5,905 nucleotides of DNA from Novosphingobium sp. GTDB lineage: Bacteria > Pseudomonadota > Alphaproteobacteria > Sphingomonadales > Sphingomonadaceae. The stretch covers positions 1 to 5,905 of the forward strand of contig JADYXV010000175.1 of the NCBI GenBank assembly GCA_020853995.1, given 5' to 3'. The position numbers and the translations under genes were made by a program. The notes beneath the pieces are model-generated. The model worked only from the letters and a program-made list of their open reading frames with translations, ran no database searches and was not told the origin of the DNA. Shown piece by piece: positions 1 through 5,358 of this stretch (the stretch's first letter is position 1; every line of letters begins with the position of its first letter).

Positions 1-2052
1 GGCCTTACGCCTGTTCTGTTCGAATGCGCGCTCCGCACCATCCTGTCCCTGCGCCTGCCTGACCTGCGCAATCTCGGCATTGGCCATGGCGAGGATATGC
101 ACGGCATTGGCGGCGTCATTCGCGGCGGCGGCTTGGGCGCGCAGAAGAATGTTCTGGATTTCGTACTCGTCATTGATGCGAGCAAGTTCATTTTCCAGCG
201 CGTCACCAGACAGTCCACGAAGCGCTTCCATACGAGCGTCGCCGGCCTTGCGCTGCGCCTCGGTTTCATCGTTGACAAGCTGAATTTCACGCGCGCGCTG
301 ATCGTTAATCTTCATGGCATCGGCCAATTCCTTGGTGCCGATGTTCATTTCGCGCTGATCGGAAAGGCGCTGGATCGCCGCGCGCTGTTCATCGGTGGCC
401 GCCGCTTCCATGCGGCGCGCCACTTCCATCAACCGGATTTCCTTGGCCGTCTTGCCGAATTCCTGATTTTCGCGCGTAAGGCTTGCGATATAATCGTCCG
501 CCGACTTAACCTTTTGATCATAGGCGCGCTTCAATTCATCGGCAGCACGCTTCGCATCACGCTCCGCGTCGGTCAAACCCTTCCGCGCCTTGGTGGCCTT
601 GGTGACGGCGGCAGTGTTGCGGGTGATTGCCGGACTGTCATCCCGGAATTGACCGTTGCCCTTGAAACCCATCATGGCGTTGATGCGGCTGTTCTGGCTA
701 TCAGCGACAAGATCGCGCTGCTTCTGCTGGGCGGCCTTTTCGCCAACTCGGCCGATGATGTTGAACAAGGCATTCATTGGGTTGAGCCAACTGGCCAACT
801 CGGAAACCTGCGAAATGACATCGCCAAGCCAACTGGTGACAGTGCTTACGCCCGGAATGGAATTAACCCAGATAAGCGCGTCACCGAAAAGACGGATGCC
901 TGCAGTAACGCTTTCCGCAAATGCGGTGATCTTGGCAAATTCAACCGCAATGGTCTGACCAAGGCTTCGTGCCGCATTCTCCCAATCGGCCATGCCCTTC
1001 GTCCCGCCGATCAGGAACGAAGTGATGGACTTGGAGAATTGACCGCCCTCATCAAACGCCCCGAACGTGATCACCGCCGCATTGCGGATTTGCGTCATCG
1101 CATCCCCGAAGGTGACGGGGAGTTGCGCAAATTCGTCATCAAGTCCTTGCGTAAAGCGCTTGTCCGTGAATGCCTTGGTCAGCTTGTCACTGGTCAATTC
1201 ACCTTCTTCGGCCATCTTGCGCAAGGCGCCCTGCGTCACACCGAGGCTTTCGGCCAGCAGCTTTTGCAGGCGCGGGGCAGCCTCTGCCATGGTGTTAAAT
1301 TCGTCACCGCGCAGGACGCCGGATTGCAGAGCCTGGACTAGCTGGCGTGTGCCTTGTGCCGCCTCAACGGTCGATGCGCCAGACACCTTGAACGCCTTGG
1401 CAACCGTCTCGGTAGCGCGCGCGGCCTCTTGCTGCGTGATGCCCAATTGCTTGGAATTAAGCATCAGCTTGCCATACAATGCGGCAGTGCTATCGAGATC
1501 AGCGCGGGTGCCTGCCGCGATCCGGCGAACATCTTCCTGCGCCTTCGCAAAGCTACCCGTTTCCGATGTCGCCAGCCTTAGCTGCGCAGTCAGCATCTTG
1601 CTTTCATCGGTCAGCGATGCGTAAACCTTGACGCCTTGCAGGAGAGTGTATGCCGACACAAGGCCAAGGACGGCACCCTTAAGGCCATTGACCGCGCTGA
1701 CATCACCGGACGATGGGCCGCCACCGCCCGTCACCTTGGCATTGACATTGCTGGCGGCCCGCGCCTTTGCGGCTGCCGCGCTTACGGCGTTAAGGGACGC
1801 AATCGCTTCCGCCGTGCCCGTAACCTTCACGCCGATACCCGCACGGGCAGACGCCTTTGCTGCCGAAAGCGCCTTATCCAGCGCCCTGACATCGTTCAAT
1901 ATCTTGGCATTGATCCCCGTTGCCTTAACATTGATCGGCTTGTTCGCCTGCGCAGCCTTCCTGGACGCAATGGCAAATGCATCAAGTTCGTTGGTTGTTT
2001 TGACCACGCCGCTGGACGTAATCTTGACGCCAAGGGCCGAAAGCTCAGTCAT
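1..2052 (-). CDS. Tail tape measure protein, N-terminal 684 residues (runs off the window)
   Basis: The frame is open without a stop from ATG at 2052 to base 1, giving 684 residues; the C-terminus lies outside the window. The protein should set tail length, occupy the tail tube lumen and be chaperoned by the G/GT-type proteins encoded just upstream. Visible parts: a repeated VKxTG/helix segment (residues about 8-109), a hydrophobic stretch (about 124-140), then a typical phage tape-measure N-terminal domain (about 140-370) with L247RGDEFN253 and a following EEGELTSDKLTKA segment, as in TIGR02675-type proteins. A second hydrophobic, W/I/L-rich region covers about 383-440, and a long charged Ala/Lys/Glu-rich coiled-coil-like region runs from about 485 to the edge. 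The start overlaps the end of the chaperone extension by 8 bases (ATGACTGA), suggesting translational coupling; no strong Shine-Dalgarno is seen. The family call is from motifs and gene order. Confidence 0.93.
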   Translation of the reverse strand, partial: MTELSALGVKITSSGVVKTTNELDAFAIASRKAAQANKPINVKATGINAKILNDVRALDKALSAAKASARAGIGVKVTGTAEAIASLNAVSAAAAKARAASNVNAKVTGGGGPSSGDVSAVNGLKGAVLGLVSAYTLLQGVKVYASLTDESKMLTAQLRLATSETGSFAKAQEDVRRIAAGTRADLDSTAALYGKLMLNSKQLGITQQEAARATETVAKAFKVSGASTVEAAQGTRQLVQALQSGVLRGDEFNTMAEAAPRLQKLLAESLGVTQGALRKMAEEGELTSDKLTKAFTDKRFTQGLDDEFAQLPVTFGDAMTQIRNAAVITFGAFDEGGQFSKSITSFLIGGTKGMADWENAARSLGQTIAVEFAKITAFAESVTAGIRLFGDALIWVNSIPGVSTVTSWLGDVISQVSELASWLNPMNALFNIIGRVGEKAAQQKQRDLVADSQNSRINAMMGFKGNGQFRDDSPAITRNTAAVTKATKARKGLTDAERDAKRAADELKRAYDQKVKSADDYIASLTRENQEFGKTAKEIRLMEVARRMEAAATDEQRAAIQRLSDQREMNIGTKELADAMKINDQRAREIQLVNDETEAQRKAGDARMEALRGLSGDALENELARINDEYEIQNILLRAQAAAANDAANAVHILAMANAEIAQVRQAQGQDGAERAFEQNRRKA
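1726..2031 (-). repeat. Protein-level repeat of about 33 residues at the tape measure N-terminus
   Basis: Four copies of a short strand-like motif occur in the tape measure protein: GVKITSSG (residues 8-15), NVKATG (41-46), GVKVTG (74-79) and NAKVTG (104-109). The shared lysines are K10, K43, K76 and K106, so the spacing is 33, 33 and 30 residues. Between copies lie Ala/Lys/Leu-rich segments that look helical. The repeat is clear in protein but weak in DNA, so it is an old duplication or a structural periodicity rather than a recent tandem copy. Confidence 0.6.
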
Positions 2053-2413
2053 TCAATCGGTCCCCGAAGATTGCGCGCAACCTTGCTTCGCCGTCCATTT
2101 GAGGCGCGGCGAATGCAGCCAATTCCTTGCGGGGCTTGAGATAGATTGCGTCCATGGCGCGCATACATTCACGGAACATATCGGCTTCTTCCCAAGGCCA
2201 CCCGTCAACGTGGCGCAATATGCTTGCGTGAGGGATAGGCCCTGCGGCCATGCCGATTTGCCGGTCTGTGGAGAGGTCGAAGAAATCACTATACCACTCC
2301 TCTAGCCCCGGCTTCAATTCGATGGGATCAGGCCCGACCCATTTGATATTTGCCTCCCTCGCTGCGGTGTGGGCCTCACCATGGAGCAAGGCCCACCGCA
2401 ACGCATCCGCTAG
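2045..2413 (-). CDS. Tail assembly chaperone, T-like extension made by -1 frameshift (GT form)
   Basis: This frame is -1 to the chaperone gene and has no ATG near its beginning; the only nearby start-like codon is TTG at 2401. Read instead as a continuation after a -1 slip at GGGAAAC, it adds 122 residues (CTA at 2413 to the TGA at 2047-2045) to the 147-residue short form, giving about 269 residues. That split is close to lambda gpG and gpG-T. The extension has a helical N-terminal part and a GPIP motif (about residues 205-208 of the long form) followed by a helix with a MDAIYL segment, an arrangement often seen in the second tail chaperone of siphoviruses. In lambda the T part contacts the tail tube protein while the G part binds the tape measure protein. 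It ends inside the tape measure start. Independent initiation at TTG remains possible but less likely. Confidence 0.8.
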   Translation of the reverse strand, partial: LADALRWALLHGEAHTAAREANIKWVGPDPIELKPGLEEWYSDFFDLSTDRQIGMAAGPIPHASILRHVDGWPWEEADMFRECMRAMDAIYLKPRKELAAFAAPQMDGEARLRAIFGDRLND

Positions 2414-2419
2414 TTTCCC
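2360..2419 (-). promoter_or_regulatory. Programmed -1 ribosomal frameshift signal (slippery site plus stimulatory hairpin)
   Basis: The heptamer G GGA AAC (2419-2413) sits in the X XXY YYZ phase of the chaperone frame, and the next codon is the TAG stop (2412-2410). After a 9-base spacer (2412-2404) a hairpin follows: the 5' arm at 2403-2389 pairs with 2376-2360, giving 15 pairs with one U-G pair and a 2-base bulge (2369-2368), and a 12-base loop. Slippery site, spacing and stem all match known -1 frameshift signals, and the -1 frame stays open to the tape measure gene. Lambda uses the closely related GGGAAAG at the equivalent place. Confidence 0.85.
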
Positions 2420-2853
2420 GACGCGGCCCTGGTCTTTTCAAGAAGACGTTCCGACGCCTTGCCGGCCGCATAGGCCACCGCGCCGCGATACTCGTCACCG
2501 ATGCCAAGGTCGTCGTCCGCCGACAGGATAGCCAGCGCCAGTTCCGGGCTATAGGCCACGGGCTTGCCCTTGTCTGTCAGGGCGTTCGGACCCTTGGCCT
2601 TGGACTGATCCCAATCGAGCAACAGGTGGGCGGCCATGAACTTGCCGGTGTCGGCCTGCGCATCAACAAATCCCTCATCCGTCTGGATAGACTTGTTGTT
2701 CGCGCGGTAGAACGCCGACAGTGCGACACGATACGGCTTGTAGCGGGCCGAACGAACGCGCAGGCGAAGGCCGGGATGGTCGGGGATGTCGTCAATCCAC
2801 TCGCCATCGGCAAGATCAACCTTGGCGTTGAGGTTGGAAATATCGAAAGACAT
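2410..2853 (-). CDS. Tail assembly chaperone, short (G-like) form
   Basis: This 147-residue protein lies between the tail tube and tape measure genes, the standard site for the tail assembly chaperone of lambda-type siphoviruses, and its size matches lambda gpG (140 residues). The start at 2853 is set by GAGGAG (2867-2862) with an 8-base spacer. The N-terminal part (residues 1-60) is rich in Asp and strand-forming residues (LRLRVRSARYKPYR); the C-terminal part is helical and ends in a charged segment just before the TAG stop. The last codons carry the frameshift heptamer, so most ribosomes should give this short form and a minority the long form. The function is inferred mainly from position, length and the frameshift, since chaperones of this class diverge too far to recognise by eye. 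Confidence 0.8.
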   Translation of the reverse strand: MSFDISNLNAKVDLADGEWIDDIPDHPGLRLRVRSARYKPYRVALSAFYRANNKSIQTDEGFVDAQADTGKFMAAHLLLDWDQSKAKGPNALTDKGKPVAYSPELALAILSADDDLGIGDEYRGAVAYAAGKASERLLEKTRAASGN

Positions 2854-2874
2854 TCGGGTAACTCCTCGGGCCGA

Positions 2875-2919
2875 TCGGGTCTAAGGGCGGCGACGGACCC
2901 GAAACCCCGCCGCCCTTAG
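2875..2919 (-). promoter_or_regulatory. Intergenic hairpin with possible pseudoknot ahead of the chaperone gene
   Basis: A perfect 12-pair GC-rich stem (2919-2908 with 2892-2881) starts 5 bases after the tail tube stop codon and has a 15-base loop (2907-2893). The loop contains TCGGGTC (2902-2896), complementary to GACCCGA just downstream of the stem (2881-2875). Stem and loop-tail pairing together could form an H-type pseudoknot; the two share only base 2881. No U-tract follows the stem, so it is not a standard terminator. It could protect the tail tube mRNA 3' end, slow ribosomes or transcription, or tune chaperone expression. The palindrome CCGATCGG (2871-2878) competes for part of the downstream strand. 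Confidence 0.55.
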
Positions 2920-2924
2920 GCAAA

Positions 2925-3641
2925 TCAGATGCGAACGATGTTGCTGTTGACGGCCAGCGGATACTGCTGAAGTTGCGTCGTATTGGCATCGCCGTTCGGG
3001 GTGACGCCCTCGCCGGCAAGCGCGCGGAAAAGCGCAGTCTGGCCAACGGGCTGGCCGGTGGCGGTATGGACGCCGCTCTGCGTGCCGGTCGTAACGATGG
3101 CGGTGCCGCCGGGCGTTGCAGCAAGCTGGTACGTGGTGGCAGTGAAGCCTGCGGCGATCACGTAGTACGTGGTGGCGGCGGTCAGGCCGGTGGGCAGCGC
3201 GCCGGTGGTGGTGATGGCGACGGGCGAGCCAATCGAAAGGCCGTGACCGCCCGGAGTGGTCACAACACCCGGCGAGGCAATCGTGATCGTGACAACGCCG
3301 CTGGGCGCGCAACCAGCACCAGCCTCAAGCTTGAACTCGTAGTTCGAGCAATCCGCGATTGCCGCACGAAGCGCAATCTGGCCGGCATCGTTCGGATCAT
3401 ACACGAACGAATTTTCCATGGCCGAGCCGGCCTTGGTGCCCTTGAACTGAACGTCAAAGCCCAGATTGATGAACGACTGCGTGACGAAATTCTGCGTGTT
3501 TCCAAGGCTGCCGAGGCTGGTCAGGCCGGTGATTTCAGTCCACGTTGCGCCGCTGAAATCAGCAAGTTCGACGGGGTACTTGAAGGCCACCTTGCGGCCA
3601 ATGTAGATCTTGGAACCAGAGACTGAGACGGGATCGGCCAT
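2925..3641 (-). CDS. Major tail tube protein with inserted FCCH-like beta domain
   Basis: This 238-residue protein is placed directly before the chaperone and tape measure genes, as expected for the protein that polymerises into the tail tube. Residues about 1-110 and 197-238 form the core: an N-terminal strand-rich part (SGSKIYIGRKVAF, WTEITGLTSLGSLG) and a C-terminal FRALAGEGVTPNGDAN segment ending in strands. Between them (about 116-196) is a Gly/Thr-rich domain with the pattern SPGVVTTPGGHGL..GSPV...TTGALPTGL...TTYYV, followed by YQLAATPGG. This pattern recurs in many phage structural proteins and is often labelled E1 FCCH-like (PF16190). It probably projects from the tube as a surface decoration; that is inference. 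The start at 3641 follows AGGAG (3655-3651) with a 9-base spacer. The gene has its own leader after a terminator, which suits a highly expressed protein. Confidence 0.87.
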   Translation of the reverse strand: MADPVSVSGSKIYIGRKVAFKYPVELADFSGATWTEITGLTSLGSLGNTQNFVTQSFINLGFDVQFKGTKAGSAMENSFVYDPNDAGQIALRAAIADCSNYEFKLEAGAGCAPSGVVTITIASPGVVTTPGGHGLSIGSPVAITTTGALPTGLTAATTYYVIAAGFTATTYQLAATPGGTAIVTTGTQSGVHTATGQPVGQTALFRALAGEGVTPNGDANTTQLQQYPLAVNSNIVRI

Positions 3642-3642
3642 G

Positions 3643-3673
3643 GGGCATAACTCCTATGCCCGGCATGGCGGGC
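3643..3673 (-). promoter_or_regulatory. Two mutually exclusive hairpins at the tail tube ribosome binding site
   Basis: In the tail tube leader, GGGCAT (3661-3656) pairs with ATGCCC (3648-3643). This places the AGGAGTT Shine-Dalgarno segment in the 7-base loop and ends one base before the start codon. Upstream, GCCCG (3673-3669) can pair with CGGGC (3662-3658) across a 6-base loop. Both hairpins need bases 3661-3658, so only one can form at a time. This resembles a small translational switch, but the stems are short (6 and 5 pairs) and chance formation is possible. Confidence 0.4.
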
Positions 3674-3688
3674 GGTTTAACTGCCGCC

Positions 3689-3717
3689 ACCTTAGCGAGT
3701 ATTGCCCCGTTGCGCAA
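3689..3717 (-). promoter_or_regulatory. Candidate promoter for the tail tube gene
   Basis: Downstream of the intrinsic terminator and ahead of the tail tube gene, TTGCGC (3717-3712) and TAAGGT (3694-3689) are separated by exactly 17 bases. Both boxes are only partial matches to the sigma-70 type consensus. A promoter is expected here because the terminator would otherwise cut the tail tube, chaperone and tape measure genes off from upstream transcription. An antiterminating phage polymerase complex would make it unnecessary. Confidence 0.3.
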
Positions 3718-3750
3718 GATTGTTGCGTGGTCAGGAAACGAATGAAACAA

Positions 3751-3775
3751 AAAAGGACGCTCTAGGCGTCCTTTT
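3751..3775 (-). terminator. Intrinsic terminator after the tRNA-like gene (symmetric, may work both ways)
   Basis: A perfect 10-pair stem (AAAAGGACGC at 3751-3760 with GCGTCCTTTT at 3766-3775) encloses the 5-base loop TCTAG. On the minus strand the stem runs into six T residues followed by GTTT, a classic Rho-independent signal; on the plus strand the T-run is four. It begins 7 bases past the CCA end of the tRNA-like gene, so it most likely ends that transcript. Confidence 0.85.
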
Positions 3776-3782
3776 GATTGGT

Positions 3783-3856
3783 TGGAGCCACTCCGAGGAA
3801 TTGAACCCCGCTCGCCGAATTACAAAAACGGAGCATCGCCACAATGCTTGAATGGC
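3783..3856 (-). tRNA. tRNA-Thr(UGU)-like gene, degenerate in places
   Basis: A 74-base segment folds as a full cloverleaf: acceptor GCCATTC/GAGTGGC (7 pairs, one G-U), D-stem GCAT/ATGC with a 7-base loop holding GG, a 5-position anticodon stem, loop TTTGTAA with anticodon UGU (3824-3822), 4-base variable loop, T-stem CGGGG/CCTCG with loop TTCAATT, U at the discriminator and an encoded CCA. UGU reads ACA (threonine), and the G1-C72 and C2-G71 pairs fit bacterial threonine tRNAs. Irregular points: the two anticodon-stem pairs next to the loop are T-T mismatches (30-40, 31-39), and positions 8 and 14 are A and T where U and A are nearly universal. It starts 15 bases after the tail terminator stop and is followed by a terminator. 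It may be a functional phage tRNA, a decayed one, or a tRNA mimic; charging with threonine is inferred from the anticodon. Confidence 0.65.
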
Positions 3857-3871
3857 TTGGCAATCATTGCG

Positions 3872-4285
3872 TCAAACCGAACTCCACAACACCCGCACGA
3901 CAACAACGCGATATGCGCCTTCGACATAGGGCTGCAAGACATCAGCGTTCCGCGTGACACGCAATCGGCCCATGCACAAATCCGCCGGGAAGTGGTCTGC
4001 GATGGTTCCGCCAATCTGCATAAGCTGGACGTGCGAAACAGGGGCCGCCAGTGGCCATTGAACCGCCAGGATCAGCGTCCCTGACCGCTCATTAAGATCG
4101 GACGACACCCACCCGTTCCGGTCATTGTCATTGCGGACATCGGAAATCAGCAGGAACGGGGCCAGCCCGGCGGGCGGGGTGACAACCGCATTAGGCTCAA
4201 ATCGCTGCAACACGGGATCGGTCACAAGCGTGTCGATCCGCGCCTTAAGCGAAAGCCAGTCCTGAACAGCGGTTGTGGCGGTCAT
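3872..4285 (-). CDS. Tail terminator-like protein (DUF4128-like)
   Basis: The 137-residue protein is encoded between the gp10-like neck gene and the tail tube gene, where siphoviruses keep the tail terminator (lambda gpU-like) that caps the tube and joins it to the neck. The pattern fits the DUF4128 group: an N-terminal helix (residues about 1-20), FEPNAVVTPPAGLAPFLLISD, a strand with GTLILAVQWPLAAP, a helix with a FPAD motif, and a final strand pair ending in YRVVVVRVLW. I chose ATG at 4285 because its A is shared with the TGA of the upstream gene (TGATG); a GTG one codon earlier is the alternative. The tRNA-like gene follows closely on the same strand. Confidence 0.75.
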   Translation of the reverse strand: MTATTAVQDWLSLKARIDTLVTDPVLQRFEPNAVVTPPAGLAPFLLISDVRNDNDRNGWVSSDLNERSGTLILAVQWPLAAPVSHVQLMQIGGTIADHFPADLCMGRLRVTRNADVLQPYVEGAYRVVVVRVLWSSV

Positions 4286-4722
4286 CACTCAAACCTCAAT
4301 TTTGAAACGACGCCCGCCAGGATTGCCGGGAACCTCGCGATATTGGCCTCATTGAAGCCGCGCCCACTTTGATTGTATGATCGCCCAAGAACGTCGGTCC
4401 CGACGAATCCATAATTCACACGATGTGCGTAGATCGCCTTGTATGATACATACGCGCTTCCATCACCCTTGGCCACCGACGATGCCGCGCGATAATCCTG
4501 CCGCACTGGCGAATTGTAGCCCGGCCCATCACGCATGATCGGGGACGCCGAAATCGTGACCGATCGAGACAGGTTGCCGGTATCGACGGGCGTAAACCCC
4601 CCGACACCCACCCGCGTTGCCATCGCATTGGCGAATGCCTCAACTAGACGTGCCGGCAGGACATTGATAGCCCGCTTCTGGCGCTTGGCCCACGCCACGG
4701 GATCGGTTCCAGTGAACGCCAT
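4285..4722 (-). CDS. HK97 gp10-like neck/tail-component protein
   Basis: This 145-residue protein has the family signature TPVDTGNLSRSVTIS (residues about 44-58), then a strand-rich half with AIYAHRVNYGF and a Gly-rich GRGF segment before a C-terminal helix, as in HK97 gp10-like (minor tail protein Z-like) proteins. These sit at the head-tail interface and help attach the finished tail. The start at 4722 has GAGG 10 bases upstream, a rather long spacer. The stop overlaps the next gene (TGATG). Upstream on this strand there is no gene until 5346, because the opposite-strand endonuclease occupies that space. That position suggests the endonuclease split two formerly adjacent structural genes. 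Confidence 0.85.
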   Translation of the reverse strand: MAFTGTDPVAWAKRQKRAINVLPARLVEAFANAMATRVGVGGFTPVDTGNLSRSVTISASPIMRDGPGYNSPVRQDYRAASSVAKGDGSAYVSYKAIYAHRVNYGFVGTDVLGRSYNQSGRGFNEANIARFPAILAGVVSKLRFE

Positions 4723-4749
4723 TACTAGTCATCCTCTATGGGGCGCAAG

Positions 4750-4784
4750 GTCCAACTTGACTTGACGAGATAGTCAAGCTGGAC
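4750..4784. promoter_or_regulatory. Inverted repeat over the endonuclease promoter
   Basis: GTCCAACTTGACT (4750-4762) is repeated inverted as AGTCAAGCTGGAC (4772-4784), with 12 of 13 positions matching across a 9-base centre. It covers the -35 box and the spacer of the plus-strand promoter and ends just before the -10 box. This is where a dimeric repressor would act. In minus-strand RNA the single mismatch becomes a G-U pair, so the segment could also fold as a 13-pair hairpin in the structural-gene transcript. No U-tract follows on either strand. Confidence 0.6.
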
Positions 4785-4790
4785 TATGCT
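4762..4790 (+). promoter_or_regulatory. Promoter of the HNH endonuclease gene
   Basis: TTGACG (4762-4767) and TATGCT (4785-4790) are separated by 17 bases, a good sigma-70 type match. They lie about 25 bases ahead of the GTG start, giving a short leader with the ribosome binding site. The promoter faces against the structural operon, so the endonuclease can be expressed independently of phage late transcription. Confidence 0.65.
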
Positions 4791-4803
4791 GAACCTGCCT
4801 TAA

Positions 4804-4810
4804 AAGGAGG
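4804..4810 (+). promoter_or_regulatory. Strong ribosome binding site fixing the GTG start of the endonuclease
   Basis: AAGGAGG is a full Shine-Dalgarno match with a 5-base spacer to GTG at 4816. It decides the start, since no ATG lies at a suitable distance. Confidence 0.8.
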
Positions 4811-4815
4811 TTTAC

Positions 4816-5358
4816 GTGACTAAGAAAGTTTACATCAACCCGGAAATTTTGCAAGAGTTCCTGTCTTATGACCAGGACAGCGGCCTGCTGTTTTGGAAGC
4901 CGCGAGATAGAAAGCATTTTTCTCATGACAGGATATGGAAGGCATGGAACACGAAAAATGCGAATAGAGAGGCGTTCACCTCAAGAACTGACACAGGGTA
5001 TAAACATGGCTCAATTTTAGGTAAGTCCGTGACAGCCCATAGAGTGGCGTGGGTTCTGTATCATGGGGACTGGCCGAAAGAGCATATTGACCACATTAAC
5101 GGCATCAGGACAGACAATAGGATACATAATTTGCGGGAGGCGTCAAATGCTCAAAACGGTCAGAACTACGGTCTGACAAGCAAGAATAAATCAGGATACA
5201 AGGGAGTGAGATGGGTTCCAGAGAAAAAGAAATGGATAGCAAGAGTTTATGCATTTAATAAGATGCATCACATCGGATACTACAACTCATGCGAAGATGC
5301 GGCAGCCGCATACCGCGCTAAGGCAAAAGATTTACATGGGGACTTCTATTGCGAATAA
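4816..5358 (+). CDS. HNH homing-type endonuclease with C-terminal AP2 domain
   Basis: This 180-residue protein has an N-terminal region (about 1-63) with F25W26KPR, often found ahead of phage HNH domains. An HNH_3-type nuclease core follows (about 64-118): AHRVAWVLYHG, then IDHINGIRTDNRIHNLREAS and a trailing QN. H93 is the expected catalytic base, and N101/N105 lie in the metal-site region. Residues 125-176 form an AP2 DNA-binding domain (SGYKGVRW, then KKWIARV, then IGYYNSCEDAAAAYRAKAK). HNH-AP2 proteins are typical free-standing homing endonucleases of phages and cut DNA at or near intronless alleles of their own site. The gene lies opposite to all its neighbours, is clearly more A/T-rich, and uses codons they avoid (4 of its 8 Thr are ACA). 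It overlaps the end of the 55-residue gene by 13 bases. Starts at GTG. Confidence 0.92.
   Translation: MTKKVYINPEILQEFLSYDQDSGLLFWKPRDRKHFSHDRIWKAWNTKNANREAFTSRTDTGYKHGSILGKSVTAHRVAWVLYHGDWPKEHIDHINGIRTDNRIHNLREASNAQNGQNYGLTSKNKSGYKGVRWVPEKKKWIARVYAFNKMHHIGYYNSCEDAAAAYRAKAKDLHGDFYCE

Noticed and set aside
97..1341. Long plus-strand open frame of 414 codons
   Set aside because: It is antisense to the tape measure gene in a GC-rich region, shows Arg/His/Leu-rich composition without recognisable motifs, and has no ribosome binding site. The opposite frame has clear tape-measure motifs.
2399..2401. Independent TTG start for the T-like frame
   Set aside because: No Shine-Dalgarno at the right distance, and the start would lie inside the stem of the frameshift hairpin. 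The frameshift explains the frame better.
3125..3185. Short direct repeats (tacgtggtggc) in the tail tube gene
   Set aside because: They encode similar ATTY strand motifs in the inserted domain and look like coding similarity rather than a mobile or regulatory repeat.
2973..3626. Plus-strand open frame of 217 codons
   Set aside because: Antisense shadow of the tail tube gene; low-complexity Gly/Arg-rich translation from a GC-rich repetitive stretch.
3559..3750. Minus-strand open frame of 63 codons upstream of the tail tube gene
   Set aside because: It starts next to the terminator, has no good ribosome binding site and overlaps the tail tube start in another frame.
3783..3830. Phage attachment site at the tRNA 3' half
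   Set aside because: Attachment sites often match tRNA 3' ends, but here the whole cloverleaf is present in the middle of the tail genes with no integrase nearby.
3782..4084. Plus-strand open frame of 100 codons beginning with LRGIEPRSPNYKN-like sequence
   Set aside because: The GIEPRSP-type peptide is the usual false product of reading across the antisense of a tRNA T-arm. It supports the tRNA-like gene rather than a protein.
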